The notes under the pieces: generated by a model
Databases searched by the model: none
What the model was told of the DNA's origin: nothing
Seen by the model: only the letters and a program-made list of their open reading frames with translations
Source: Taxillus chinensis
Lineage: Eukaryota; Streptophyta; Magnoliopsida; Santalales; Loranthaceae
Direction: 5' to 3'
NCBI GenBank assembly: GCA_023512835.1
Contig: CM042091.1
Location: 19,175,506 to 19,239,505, forward strand
Length of the DNA stretch: 64,000 nt
Made by a program: the position numbers and the translations under genes
Shown here: one piece after another, positions 11,690-24,247 of the stretch
Layout of the letters: every line of letters starts with the position of its first letter
Position numbering within the stretch: position 1 is the stretch's first letter

Positions 11690-11930
11690 GAAAGGGCGAA
11701 GACCCGAAGATTTGAGTCATAGGGTCGAAGGTTCATAGACCCGTAGCCGTAGGGTCAAAGGTTCGTAGACCCGTAGTCGTAGGGTCGAAGATCCGTAGTC
11801 AAAGGTCGAAGGTCGCAGGTCGTAGTTTCGAGTCTTCGAGGCTGCATTTCCGTAGCTACGAGTCGCGATTCCGCAGCTACGAGTCGCAGTCCTGAAGCTA
11901 CGAGTCAAGCAGTTCTGCAACTTCGAGCCA
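11690..11930. repeat. TCGTAG-type minisatellite inside the LTR
   Basis: Irregular tandem repeats built from GGGTCGAAGGTTCGTAG and CTACGAGTCGC words. The homologous segment at 60640-60890 has a different copy arrangement. Confidence 0.75.
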
Positions 11931-13221
11931 ATGCAACTGCACTGGACTGGACTATTTACATTGTAAACCATTAAAGTATTACACTTAATTTACAATGTAA
12001 ATAACGAAATACCTCCCATTTGGATTCAAAGAAAAATACTATAAAATTAAATTCTCACTCCTTCAAAATGTGAAAATTGGGATTTAGTGTAAAATATAGG
12101 AAAAATCCAGTTTTTTGTAGAGGTGAATTTTTGGAAAGTGGGGTTATACATCTCAGAAGAATCCCCAAAAATCAGATTATCTTAGTTATGATATGGAGAC
12201 CCAATGCCGGGACTTTTTATTTCAAGAAAACAACTCCTATGGGTATCTCCTTCCTTGGTCAAGGAATGATGATTGGTTTGTGAAGACTGGCTTTAGTTAT
12301 AAAGGGAGTATGGTGAACCTTAATGCCATTTTGGTGTTGGTATATTGGTTTGAAGAATTGGGGCTTGGGCTCTATGACTTGTTGGGTTCTCACCGTGAAG
12401 CACAAATGATGCTATGTGGTTACGGGCTGGCATATGCGCTGATGGCAAGCCTGTGTGGCACTGTGGCCGGGCATATTGTACTGTGCCTGTGGCAAGCATA
12501 TGCACCGATGGCAGGCCTGTGTGGCACTGTGTCCGGGTATATAGCGCTGTGGTAGGGTTGAGTGCCTTGAGTTGGGATCCTGTTGAGGATCGTGTTGAGC
12601 TATTGAGCTCGTGGAGCTAGGGCTGAGTGCCCTGAGCTGGGATCCTATGGAGGATCGTGGACAAGTTATCCTGTGTGGGCATTCTGGGTCCTGACGTTTG
12701 TTTGCAGGCTGAGTCCTGATGTTTGTGCACACGACACAGTGCACGAGTACGCAGAGCATGTAGCATAGACTTGTATGTTTGCATGATGTGGAGTATTAGG
12801 GTCACCTACTGAGCTTGTCGCTTACCCCTACTTGTTATTTCCCCTTTTCAGGTGTGACCCGAGACTAGTGGAGGACTTTCTTCCAGGAAGACGTGTCCAC
12901 TACTCTGATGTATGATATAGTATTGTATTATGTATTATTTTGTATTACCTCCCGGACATGGGTCCGTGGACAGTTGTATTTGCATACTGTTTGTGATGTG
13001 ATGTCTATATGACTGTTTGACTTATTGTATGCATGATGATGTATGGGAAAGTACAGGATTACCCTTGATGTATGATTGTACAGGGTTGTATGATTGAGAC
13101 AGCACCCGCGGTGTAGTCTCTATTGGTGCTAGTCACCAACCCTTTGATTATTCAGGTGCGGGCAAGGGGAAGTCATGTTCCTGGTTTCGGGTTCCCTGGA
13201 ATTTGGGGGCGTGACAGTAAC

Positions 13222-13783
13222 CTCCTCTCCTCTCTTCACGTCACATGTTTTTTTTATATCTATAACATTAGTTGCCTTTCTCTCCTTTTCTTTTCATTTA
13301 CGCCTGGCCCATACACCATCTTTTTTCAATTCCTCTTTCCAATTAATTCCTCCCCACATAATTTACTTCCTTCCCTTCATGCTTTCTTAATTGCAAAGCC
13401 CACACCATTAAAGCTTTCCGATTTCTTCCTCCATTCTCACGTATCATACATGCAAAAGAATAATAATAATAATGATAATAATAATAATAAAAGTGAAACA
13501 CAAAAACCATTCAATAATACATTAAAATAAAATATAAAAAACATAAATTAATTAATCAAAATATATAGAATTAAAAATTAAGACCAAAGAATTAATATTA
13601 AAATTAGAATAATCAATTTAACATTAAAAATCATTAAAATTAATATTAAATCTATAAAAGTGAATAAAACAGTAAATAACTGAAATTAGGGAAAACTATT
13701 ATAAAAATACATTAATTGAATAAAATATTAAATTAAAGCTCATAAATTACATGTAAATTTAATGACAAATTACGCAGTTATCA
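13222..13783 (-). repeat. 5' LTR, outer part
   Basis: Continues the LTR interrupted at 8912 and ends (minus-strand start) at TGATAACTGCG, 13783. It matches the other LTR at 4730-5264, including an (AAT)n tract near 13460-13490. Confidence 0.8.
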
Positions 13784-14691
13784 ACTGTCATTAATAAAGA
13801 TTTATTGGATTTGAATTTTTTTAAACATTATTGACTGAGTCGACGTTAATTTGGACACACTCTTGCTTGCTTGTTTTCATTTTGTTAATTATTTAATTTT
13901 ATGTTAGCAACAAAAGCAGGACCCGAGTGAGCAACTATGACCTTGGGATTACATCATTCAAAAGTCACGATTGTGTTAAAGTCAACTTTTACTCATTTCG
14001 TGCTATTGTGAGTTGTGGCGTGGATATGGATAGCAACAACATTATGCGTGACAGTTTTGAGTACAATAAATAAATTAATAAATTAAACGGGGCCTCTCAT
14101 GGCATGACCCTGAGTGAGCCAGTGACCCTAGGTCGCGTCAAGTATACAATTCTTACTTATTATACGGGGTCTTAACCTTTTAATGTGACACTCTAATTGA
14201 CAGATGCTTTTAACTCTTGTATTATTTTAAACATGCAGACATGTAGTTGAATTGGTGGATATCTTACATCTCAAGAAAAAGGTACTGTTACCGCCAGCGG
14301 TAACCTTCTGAGTGGGTCGGTAAAAAAAAAAAGAATATTTTTCGTTGTGGTTTAAATTTAAGTGTGCGCTGGACATATATTGGCTTTTCTTGATGAAAAG
14401 AGTAGAAAAAACAATTTATGGGTTCAAGAAAGGACCAAATAAAATGAGGCCTTAGTAGACCGTAGTATAGTAGTAGTAATAGTGTGTGTCCATATGGCAT
14501 TTAATGGCAGTCAGCGAGGGGGAGCGAGTGGGAAGAAGAGAACAAGAAAGGCGAAGGCAAAAAAGAAAGAAAGAGACAAATGGAGTTTTTTGCGAGAGGT
14601 CAGGGAGAAACCTTTTAAAAACTGAAGTCTAAAAAATGTGAACACACATGCCTCACTCGCACTCACACACAACGTGAACCCTTTTTTCACA

Positions 14692-14736
<45 letters not shown>

Positions 14737-15549
14737 TGTGTGCCTGTGGGTGTGTGGGAACAGAGATTCACAGTCCGGTTCTCTGCATAGATTCCTTTCT
14801 GGCAACAGAGTAAAAGAAAAAAGGTTTCTTTGTTCTCTCAAAAAGCTCCACAGTTCACTCCCCTTCTCTCTCTCCACCATTTGGAGGACTATTCCCGGTC
14901 CCTCTCTCACTATCTATGGAAATTTGAATCTTTTTGGAGCGGTCACTCATCGGTTAGACCACGTATTATAGAAACTAGACTAGCATACCCTTGTTTTTCT
15001 AAATCACTCATCGGTTTGGCCTATTTTGGTGCGGCACCTTGCTCGCATTCTTTCAATCTTCGATCCTACGGTTCCTGTAAAACACACAAAAGCAAGTAAA
15101 AAAACCACAATGCTAAGCCATGACAAAATGGGCTTTGTATTAATCGAAATGGAGATGTATAAGAATTAAAACAATCTCATATAAATCTTATATATCACTA
15201 TTTTGTACCTAACACGGGGAGACATCATTCTGTCTACGTGTAACGTTCAAACTATATATCTCCATTTACACAATAATACAAGTCTAATACTAGCGAACAT
15301 TTATGCTTATTTAGATAATCTTTTATCTTTTTGATGTGAGTCTGACACACCCTCAAAATTGTGGTTTGCTTAAAACATTTTAAAGAACCCAATAATTTTT
15401 CATATACAAAAAATATTTAGGAAGAAAAAAAAATCCTCTTCCACTTGTCAGATTCATGCATCTAATTTAATTACTTTTCTTCACACTTTGGAACAACACA
15501 AAAACAGATTTTATTTTATTTGTTAGCACTGATGAAGCTATTACCCATG
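13784..15549. other. Unassigned DNA with a promoter/leader-like stretch
   Basis: No ORF with conserved features. 14450-15100 is less AT-rich and contains a long CT microsatellite, CACACA tracts and pyrimidine-rich sequence, reminiscent of a plant core promoter and 5' leader, but no coding exon follows on either strand. Around 15149-15265 a short inverted pair (AAATGGAGATGTATA and its near-complement) may mark a decayed MITE. Confidence 0.3.
14695..14732. repeat. (CT)n microsatellite
   Basis: About eighteen CT dinucleotides. It creates artificial Arg-Glu repeat ORFs on the minus strand. Confidence 0.9.
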
Positions 15550-15738
15550 TAGGGCTGGCCCTAGGTAAAATTGAGTATGAGAGTCTCTTGTCTTCAAGTG
15601 GCTATGTCCTTAGTTAAGATAACGATCCACTTTACTTTTTTGCATAATATTTTACTTATACTTTTTTTTGATGAGGCCCTTCAAATTTGAGGGCCTCAAG
15701 TGATAGTTTTACCATGGAAAAAGGCAGGACTAGCCTTG
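15550..15738. mobile_element. Small hAT-type MITE
   Basis: 189 bp with imperfect terminal inverted repeats TAGGGCTGGCCCTAGG and, from the other end, CAAGGCTAGTCCTGCC. Flanked by TACCCATG (15542-15549) and TACTCATG (15739-15746), an 8-bp duplication with one mismatch, the length expected for hAT. Confidence 0.65.
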
Positions 15739-15955
15739 TACTCATGTATTTATTTTTTAGCTAGAGCAATATTCACACACGGTCACTCAAACACACTCAT
15801 TAAGAACATGAATGGAGTAAGGTCCTTCCTTATATTATACCGTTACTATTAATTAATTGAAGAGAATGTTTCTATTGTTGTTTCACTAAACACCCCCTCT
15901 TCTGGAGCAATGATAGTGTTGAAATGGTAACGCAAATTCTAATCCACTTTATTAA

Positions 15956-16741
15956 TGTTGGATCAAACCTTAAATTTGGATAATGCGGAACAAACCCTAT
16001 GTAATTTGACTCGAGATGTTTCATGTTTACTATTAAGTTTGTGCAGATGAATTAATTCTAATCCGAACCTACTCGTGTGAGAACAAAGCTAAGGACAGGA
16101 TATATAATCCTGATCCGGATCATCATGAGCATCGTCATTCACTTGGTACATAACCGAGTCTTCATCCGGAGTAAGGACTTTTCGTGAGGACTAAAGACTT
16201 GACAAAACGACTTGAGGAACCCGTGTCTAACTCTCAATTTGACTAAGTCAATTGATACGGAATAAGATTCCAAGTCTATCACTCGCATGGAATAAGAGAC
16301 TTGTTGCAGAGAGAGAATCGAAATTGTCACTCCACTGGACTAAAGAAAAAGAAGACACAGACTGAGAAATCCGAGTCTCATTCGAACGGAGCAAGAACAA
16401 TTGTTGCGGAGTAAGGACATCAAATGCGGAATAAGGAATCCGACCTATTACTCATGCGGAGTAAGGATTCACTGATGCGGAGTAAGCATTCAGTACCTAT
16501 TTTATGCGGAGTAAGGAAGCGCTGACAAGGAACAAGGATTCCAGGACTTTTCTAAAGCGCTGTTTTGCTTCGTTGTAATTATCTTCAGATAATAAAGCAA
16601 CATACTTCCACTACCTGGTTAATCTTCCGCACTGATTTTATCTGTTTAACCAGAGTGAGTGTCTAGCCATATAGAGAGAGAGAGAGAGCAAGAATTTTCA
16701 AAGAGCCTATTCACCCCCCTCTAGGCTCTCCGGGACCAACA
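15956..16741 (+). repeat. 5' LTR, internally deleted
   Basis: 786 bp against 1295 bp for the 3' LTR. The two are collinear up to CCAGGACTT (about 16547), then this copy jumps to CTAAAGCGCTG, skipping the segment matching about 27630-28143. The deleted part contains the TATA-like site and presumed transcription start. Confidence 0.9.
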
Positions 16742-16743
16742 AG

Positions 16744-16755
16744 TGGTATCAAAGC
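16744..16755 (+). other. Primer binding site (initiator tRNA-Met type)
   Basis: TGGTATCAAAGC, one mismatch from the usual plant Copia PBS TGGTATCAGAGC, two bases after the LTR end. Confidence 0.85.
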
Positions 16756-16802
16756 AAGTTCTACCTGCTCGTAGAGATCCCTCACTCCCTCTCAACTTAA
16801 CA

Positions 16803-19190
16803 ATGGCTGAAGAAAGCAGTATGCTATTCAATACCCGCCTTAACTCTGGGGGAGCTCAAGAGCCCCTTCCCAACCGAAACAACAGTGAAAATGTTGATCC
16901 ACCTCAACCTGCTGCTGCCGCTGCTCCTCAACCACGGAGTTCAGGCTACACCTTAAGCAAACCGCCAAAGTTCACACCAAAGCTTTTCTCCCAGTGGAAA
17001 GCTCGCATGAAGATGTTCATGACCTATCATGATCATCTAATGTGGCCTTGTCTTCATCAGGAGCTTCCCATTCCGATGACCATCGGAGAAAATGGGGTCA
17101 GGAGGCCAAAGACTGATGCTGAACTCACTCACGATGAAAGAGCCTGGCAATACTTCAGTGAAAAGGCTCTAGCTTATGTGACATCGTCCTTGGATTCAGA
17201 GGCTTTCCACGGACGTCCAGGGCGCACGACAAGGAAAGCTGTGTGGGACAAATTGACTATTCTATATGAATGAAGTCAGTCCCAGATGCAGAACGTCATT
17301 TGCGCTCTCAGACAGAACTTTGAGAGTTTCAACCACAAACCTGGCGAATCCCTGGAGAGCATCTATCGGCGATTCGACAAGCTCATCTTGGAATTGAAAG
17401 CTGTCAACGAGCACTACACTCAGTTCCAAATAAATGACAAGTTCTTTCGTTCCTTGCCGGATCGCTATTACTCCAAGCAGCTCCAGATGCAATCCAAAGA
17501 CAACTGGCAGTATGCTTCCCTTGAAGAACTATATGGAGAGCTACGGACTTATAAGGTCAGATTCAAATACACTGACCGAGACGAGAAGATAGCTCAGAGA
17601 GAAAAGGGGATAGCTCTTAAGGCTACGGCTGGACCAAGCATGCTGACGGAGGATGATACGGAAGAGTCAGAAAATTCTGAATCGGACATGGAAGAAGAAA
17701 TAGCACTCCTAGTGAAATCCTTCACACGATTTCTGCGGAAAAGCAAAAAAGGATTCAGAAGAGGCTCTTCCTCATCCTTGAGAAGGAAGGAGCGGACGGA
17801 GTCGACATCCCAAGACTGCTACAATTGCGGGAAACCTGGTCATTGGGCCAAGGACTGTAGATCCAAACCCAAAATGGCCGACAAGGATGACAAGGTTAAA
17901 CCCCGACGCTCCACCTCAGACAACAGCAAAATGAAGAGAAAGGCGTTCGTCTCAAAATACAACAGTGGTTCGGAAGAAGAAGAGGAATCTTCAGACAACG
18001 AACCAACGGAAAAGGTGAACGTCTGCCTCATGGCAAACGCTGAGGTACCTTCTATCTCTGAGCTCTTGAGTAAATTAGAATCTCTTACTAAGGAACGTGA
18101 TGATGAAAAGAATGAGAGATTAATAATTACTCAAATGTATCAGAATATGAGTGGTCAGACTAAACGCCTAGAACTTATTGTTTCTAAACTTGAAAAGGAC
18201 ATAGCTGACTACCAAAGCAGGGAGGTTTGGTATCACAATCTAAGAGCTGAAAATCACTTGATGAATACCAACCTCACAGGCATGAATGTTAATCTTAAAA
18301 GACTCAAGATTGAACTTGAGAAGGAAAAGGAAATAAATCATAAATGGCTAAAATCCGGAGAAATAGCCTCTACATTTAGAACTGATCTTGACAATATCCG
18401 AGTCAAACCTGGCCTAGGATCCGAATCCACTTCCACTGCTCCAGCTACTGAGTGCCCTCTAGACTACACTCCAAAACTAACCAACCTATATCCTGTTAGT
18501 ACATCTAAACCGTTGGATGGTTTTGTTTCAGGTGGTACCGTAGTTTATGATTGTGGAAGAAAGGCTGTTACTGCTAATCCCGAAGTAGTAGCACCCGTAC
18601 CAAACGATGAAGGGAAGGTTGTTGTAGTTAAAGCCGAAACTATAGTACCCAGAAACAAAGAAAAGGCAAAGGTTGACACTTCTATGGCCAAGAACGCGTC
18701 ACCCATTCGCAGAGGATTAGGCCATAGGGAACAGAGTAGGAAACCTGTTAAGCCAAAGAAACCTGTTTTCCCCGCTGTAACTCCACTTCATAGTGTCTGT
18801 TCGATATGTCGTGAAATAGGTCACGACCATTATGAATGTTGGAGTCTATCTGATGACTGGTTATGTAATAACTTCTCAATCAATAAAAATCAGGTTGACA
18901 AAAAGGGTTCTTCTCGGAAATCTAAATCTAAAACTCCTCGGAGCATCTCTCCTAAGAAAACCCAAGTTAAAGAAGCAACTAATACGAAAAAAACTAAGTC
19001 AACCTGGAAAGTTAAAGTTCCGTACAATGTAAAATCCGGAATAGTTGACACTGGTGTTGCCTCTCCTAACCGCCCGAAAACAAGTTTGGGCACCAAAAGT
19101 GTAATCTGTTGTCTTATAGGAGCATCTATGGAATTCACTGCCATCTCACTTGAGGTCAAAGATCAATCAAAGCAAGTGGATACTCGATAG
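16803..19190 (+). pseudogene. SIRE-type gag
   Basis: The frame starts with ATG at 16803 in the short leader after the PBS and runs about 795 codons, with one in-frame TGA at 17271-17273. Order: Ser/Asn/Pro-rich N-terminus; retrotransposon gag helical domain (about 16970-17600); acidic/basic linker; CCHC knuckle CYNCGKPGHWAKDC (Cys codons 17817, 17826, 17856; His 17841); predicted coiled coil (about 18040-18350); a second knuckle CSICREIGHDHYEC (18798-18839). Two knuckles separated by a coiled coil are usual in SIRE-lineage gag. The product would form the virus-like particle and bind RNA. The last codons overlap the pol frame. Confidence 0.85.
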
Positions 19191-22100
19191 TGGATGCTCC
19201 GGACATATGACGGGTGATAAGTCTCTGCTCGTGGATGTAACTGACAAACGAGGCTCATCCGTAACATATGGTGACAACAGTAAAGGTAAGACTGTGGGGT
19301 ATGGCACTTTAACCAACGGTTGTGTATCAATTACTAAGGTTGCATTAGTCGAAGGTTTGAAGCATAATCTGCTGAGTGTCAGTAATTTATGTGACAAAGG
19401 ATTCACAGTTTCCTTTTTGTCAAACACCTGCACAGTTAGAGATAACTTATCTGGAGATATTAAGTTATCCGGATCAAGAGATGGGGACATATATTCTGTG
19501 GTCTTGAGAAACAATTCTTCTGACCTTGTATGCTTCCTCACTACAACATCACATAAAGATAGTTGGCTATGGCACAAGCGTTGCGCACATTTAAATTTTA
19601 AGACTTTGTCTAAATTAGCGTCGCTTGATTTGGTCACTGGCTTGCCTAAACACAAATACTCCAGAGACACACTCTGTCGAGAAGGCCAACTTGGCAAACA
19701 AACCAAACATAGTTTTAAGAGCAAATTAGTTAATTCAATAACTGCTCCCTTACAGCTACTTCACATGGATCTTTGCGGTCCCATTTCTGTCTCTTCACTT
19801 GCTGGTGCGAGATATACCCTTGTGGTTATCGATGACTTCACCAGGTACACATGGGTGTTGTTCCTGAAATCTAAGGATCAAACATTTGAACACCTTGTTG
19901 ATCTCTTCAACTGGATAAGCAACTCACAAGGACTGAGCATTAAATGCATCAGGAGTGATCACGGTACAGAATATGACTTTTCAGATATGAGGTCCTATTG
20001 TTCTGAACAAGGCATTTAGCACGACTTCTATGCGCCCAGAACTCCACAACAAAATGGGGTAGCTGAGCGCAAGAATCGCACTTTAGTCGAGGCTGGCAGA
20101 TCAATGTTAGCAGGGGCAAAGCTTCCTCTCTGTCTATGGGTCAAGCGGTGTCTATCGCTGCTATGTTCGAACAGAACTCTTATAAATAAATTTACCATGA
20201 AAACACCCTATGAGATGTGGAAAGGCCGAAAGCCTTCTATTTCACACTTCAGAACGTTTGGGTGTACTTGCTACGTACTGAACAATGGAAAAGAATCCCG
20301 GAATAAATTTGAACCAAAATCTGATGATGAGATATTTGTTGGGTATTCATTTCATAGCAAGGCTTATCGGGTTTTCAATAGAAAGCTCTTCAAAGTTGAA
20401 GAATCTATCCATGTGACCTTTGATGAAGCTAACCTAGATTGGTCAAAAGTTGGTTCTCCAATTTCTAATGTGTAGGATCAAGACGACAACATTGACTACT
20501 CAAAGTTTATGAATGTTCCTGTCGCTCCTACTGACCAACCATGTGACACCAGTGAAGAACGAAGAAATGAGGCAGATGATGCTACAGATGAATCGGACTC
20601 AGGACTTCCACTTAACTCCGGACATATTCCTTCGGGTATTCAAAATACCGGAGTACCTTCAAGTCCATCCGGACCAGCTAATACAGAAATGAATAGTAAT
20701 GGAGAACCGTAAAACTCTCCAGAACCTATTGATATGGATAATGCTGGCCCGGAAGAAGCTCACACAGCAGATGAACAAGAACCGCCTAATCTGACAGAGT
20801 TTCAAATCATTACGTATTCACCACCACTTTCACAAAACTATCGGTGGACTCGAAACCACCCTCAAGAACAAGTGATTGGTGATCCTACTATTGGTGTTAG
20901 AACAAGGGCAGCCACCTCCAACATGTGCCTCTACTCTTGCTTTTTGTCGCAAATAGAGCCAAAGGTGGTGGAAGAAGCACTTAAAGATTCAAATTGGATA
21001 AACGCCATGCAGGAAGAGCTAAATCAGTTCAAGAGGAATGATGTGTGGACTCTAGTGCCCAGGCCAAAGTCTTAACAAGTCATTAGAGTTAAATGGGTGT
21101 TTCGGAACAAACTTGATACGGACGGAATTGTAATCCGGAACAAAGCCCGACTGGTAGCCAAGGGTTATCGTCAAGAAGAAGGAATCGACTATGACGAAAC
21201 CTTTGCCCCAGTAGCCAGACTTGAGGCAATCAAAATGTTCTTGGCATACGCTTCATACAAAAACTTTAAAGTTTATCAAATGGATGTCAAGAGTGCATTT
21301 CTGAATGGAGATCTTCAGGTGGAGGTATATGTTGAACAACCTCCAGGTTTCATTGAACCCAAGGCTGGACATCTGGTTTACAAACTAAGGAAAGCCTTGT
21401 ATGGATTGAAGCAAGCTCCAAGAGCCTGGTACGACACACTTTCGGAATTCTTACTTGCTCACAACTTTCAAAAAGGGAATATTGACACCACGCTATTCTT
21501 ACGGAAAGAGAAAGGACATACTCTGATCGTACAGATCTACGTGGACGATATCATTTTTGGATCAACTAATCCGAAGCTTTGTGATGAGTTCACCAAGTTG
21601 ATGATTGGCAAGTTTGAGATGAGTATGATGGGAGAACTGTCTTACTTCCTTGGGATCGAAGTCAAACAACTGAAGGAAGGGATCTTCATCAACCAAGCTA
21701 AGTACACTCGTGACTTAATCAAGAAGTTTGGTATGGAAGGTTCATCTCCTGTCAAAACTCCAATGCCAGCCAGTGCCAAGTTAGACCCAGATGTTGATGG
21801 CAAATCAGTAAATATGACTGAGTACAGAGGAATGATTGGATCATTGCTGTATCTTACAGCAAGTCGCCCGGACATAATGTTTGCAACTTGCATCTGCGCA
21901 AGATATAAGGTGAATCCCAAAGAGTCACATATGCTTCACGTAAAACGGATATTAAGGTATCTCAAAGGGACAATGAATTTGGGACTCTGGTACCAAAAAG
22001 AGTCCAACTTTGCCTTATCCGGATATTCTGATGCTGATTTTACCGGGTGTCGCATAGACAGGAAAAGCACCAGTGGTACATGCCAATTACTTGGAAACAG

Positions 22101-22483
22101 ATTGATCTCATGGTTCGATGAAGCAGAATTCCGTATCAACCTCATCTTTGAAGCGGAATATATAGTCGCTGGGAGTTGGTTGCGCACAGCTTCTCTGGAT
22201 GCAAAGTCAACTTACTGACTACGGCTTCAATATGACATCTGTTCCACTCTACTGTGACAATACCAGTGCTATTGCTATCAGCAATAATCCTGTCATGCAT
22301 CCAAAGACTAAACATATAGAGGTCAGGCATCATTTCATTCGCGACCATGTTCTTAAAAAGCACATAACCTTGGAACATGTTGCTACTGAAGATCAACTGG
22401 CAGATATACTTACAAAGCCCCTACCTGATGTAAGATTTTCTGAACTTCTTCTCAAATTAGGTATGCTTGACTTTTCTGCATAA
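19150..22483 (+). pseudogene. Copia pol: protease, integrase, RT, RNase H
   Basis: One frame from about 19150 to 22175, then a +1 shift (an extra T near 22176) into the frame ending at 22483. In-frame stops at 20017, 20473, 20710 and 21073. Motifs in order: aspartic protease WILDSGCSGHMTG (about 19174); integrase zinc finger HKRCAH with a degraded second Cys pair (CREG); integrase core with MDLCGP, RSDHGTEY and NGVAERKNRTLVE; reverse transcriptase [12 protein letters not shown] and the catalytic YVDDIIFGS (about 21538-21565); RNase H ending TKHIEVRHHFIRDHV and ADILTKPL. It lies one frame away from gag, with a 41-base overlap; decay is the simpler explanation than programmed frameshifting. Confidence 0.9.
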
Positions 22484-24247
22484 CTTCTCTCCTGTTAACC
22501 ATCAGTAGTTATTATCAGAACATGCATTGCTGTACTTCATGATTAGTGATAGATACTGAATTTCATGTTTAACTATCTTACTTTAGTCATGTAAGTGTTA
22601 TGATATTTCTCACTAAGTTTAGTTAGGAGGATGCTTGCTTATCCGGACTGATAGTGAATCAAGCAAACATAATTAAATATATATGAAACAATTCCTCTTT
22701 TGATGTCATGAATTCTACTTCATCTTCCATCTCATGTCTTATGATTTCCTGACTGACTGACATATCTAAGATGCATGGTTGAGGAATGATTTGCGATAGC
22801 TCGGATTGAAAGTGGAAATTCACTATGTCTGCCGATCAGCTGCTTAAGTGAAGTAAATCAAGGATAGGCAGCAGTTTCTCACGATTCATATTTAATAGGA
22901 AACGTCTTAAAGGCTCTAATAGTCCACGGGGGAGAAATTGCTCTCTCTATTATCTCAGTAATAACCCCCGGTTCACATCTCTGACCTCTTTCCTGGCTGT
23001 CTATCTGAGGGGGAGTCATCCTCGAGAAGATCGCATCAAAATGATTCGCTGATCTCAGGGGGAGAGAATACTTCATTGAATATTAAGTAAGGCCCCCTAT
23101 TTTAGCAAAAGGCATGACTACAGGGCGAGAGAATGCTTATTATTAAGTAATGCCTCTCTGATATGTCTCGGATGTTCCGCCCTATAACTCTCACTCATAA
23201 AGTTGATTGGACTTGCATTGTTGAATCAGCATTGTGGATTGCTTGGCTGATATCTTCCTCTTCCTAGCATTTTAGGCATGACAGTCAGTTGTAACATCAT
23301 ACATCATGTGCTCTTTTTTCCATTTTCACTCATACATTCTCTGATGGATGATGTCATATAAATCTAATTAAATCTTTTCTCTCATTCTCAGTATGAAGGA
23401 TTGGCTATGTTGACCTATTGGATTTATGTGTTAATTATCTCACACATACATTGATTTCAGTATGATGGCTTTCACTTCTTATGTATGTGTCTAGCACTTA
23501 ACTTTTTATGCATAAGTTCTATTTCTTCTTAGTTCGGATTGTGTGTTATTCTCCTATATTGTTTATCTGGACTAACCCGAACCTAACGAGACTTGCTCTT
23601 CAAAGCATCTATTTGTTAAGTCACAGGTTCAGATTCTCTTTGCAATTTATCGCTCTATCTTGTCTGATGTCTCGGATCTCTGAGGTGTTGTGGTACTTCA
23701 CACTTTCTCGACATCAAGATAGCAAAGGAATCATCTCTACTCAGCACTCTGTTTGTACGGATACAGTTAGTCAGTCTCATCCGGATGTTCTTTATACGGA
23801 TTATCCTTCTCCGGATGAAAGTCGATTTAATTCCTCCTGACTCTTGGAATTCTCAATTCGCGATAAACCAAGTAATTATCTTACATCGCTTATTTTTGAG
23901 GAAGGATAATGATGGTTCATTTGATGCACGCCTCAAGCCCGGTAATTTATCTTTTCAAAAATCTGGAAGTATGCTTACAGCTGTCATCTTTGAATGGTTA
24001 GCACAGCCGCCACGTCATAGGTCTATTCGACGGCGCTAATCCATCACTTCTAATGACATAAGGAAGTCGAGTGACACACTGTTCATTTCGCTTAAACTCG
24101 AGACCCACTTGCTTCCACGGAAAGGATCCTACTACCGCGCCATCAGTGTCGACCGAGGTTATCACTACCAACTCTCAAAATCCTAAACCCTCGCCGCACC
24201 TTTTCCTGCAAAGATCTTCTCTCCTTCTCCTTCAATCTTCACTCTCA
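22484..24247 (+). other. Spacer between pol and ORF3 with PPT-like tracts
   Basis: No ORF is supported. Purine tracts resembling the true PPT occur at 22927 (GGGGGAGAAATT), 23008 (AGGGGGAGT) and 23057 (AGGGGGAGAGAA). A degenerate ~65-bp duplication covers about 23056-23160 (AGAGAAT...TATTAAGTAA...GCC). Confidence 0.6.

Larger units (their letters stand above)
8913..13216 (+). mobile_element. Chromovirus-like Gypsy solo LTR (family C), itself interrupted
   Basis: Flanked by perfect 5-bp duplications GTAAC (8908-8912 and 13217-13221). It starts TTTAAAACTCG, a diverged form of the TGTAAAGACTC start seen in the sister copy at 59691, and ends GGGGGCGTGACA. Removing the nested LTR leaves about 2.6 kb, matching the 2.47 kb sister copy, so this is a solo LTR. 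Orientation is inferred from a TATA box (11103-11111) followed by a GA-rich leader. Long TGTAA...ACA LTRs of this style are usual for Tekay/Del-type chromoviruses; no coding domain is present to prove the lineage. Confidence 0.8.
3588..13783 (-). mobile_element. Non-autonomous Tat/Athila-like Gypsy element with nested insertions
   Basis: Read on the minus strand the order is LTR (13783-13222 then 8912-8115), primer binding site (8111-8094), internal region with a Gln-rich pseudo-ORF, polypurine tract (about 5284-5265), and a second LTR starting TGATAACTGCG at 5264. Reverse transcriptase, integrase and protease are absent, so it is a LARD-like or decayed element. The TGGCGCCGTTGCCGGGGA primer site is typical of the Tat/Athila branch of Ty3/Gypsy. 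The distal LTR is truncated and replaced by an inverted copy of the element's end (3588-4489), so no target duplication can be paired. Confidence 0.7.

Noticed and set aside
14511..14910. ORFs with Arg-Glu repeats
   Set aside because: Translation of the (CT)n microsatellite.
19150..19190. Programmed gag-pol frameshift in the SIRE-type element
   Set aside because: No slippery heptamer or downstream structure was evident and the copy has other frame breaks, so mutation is simpler.
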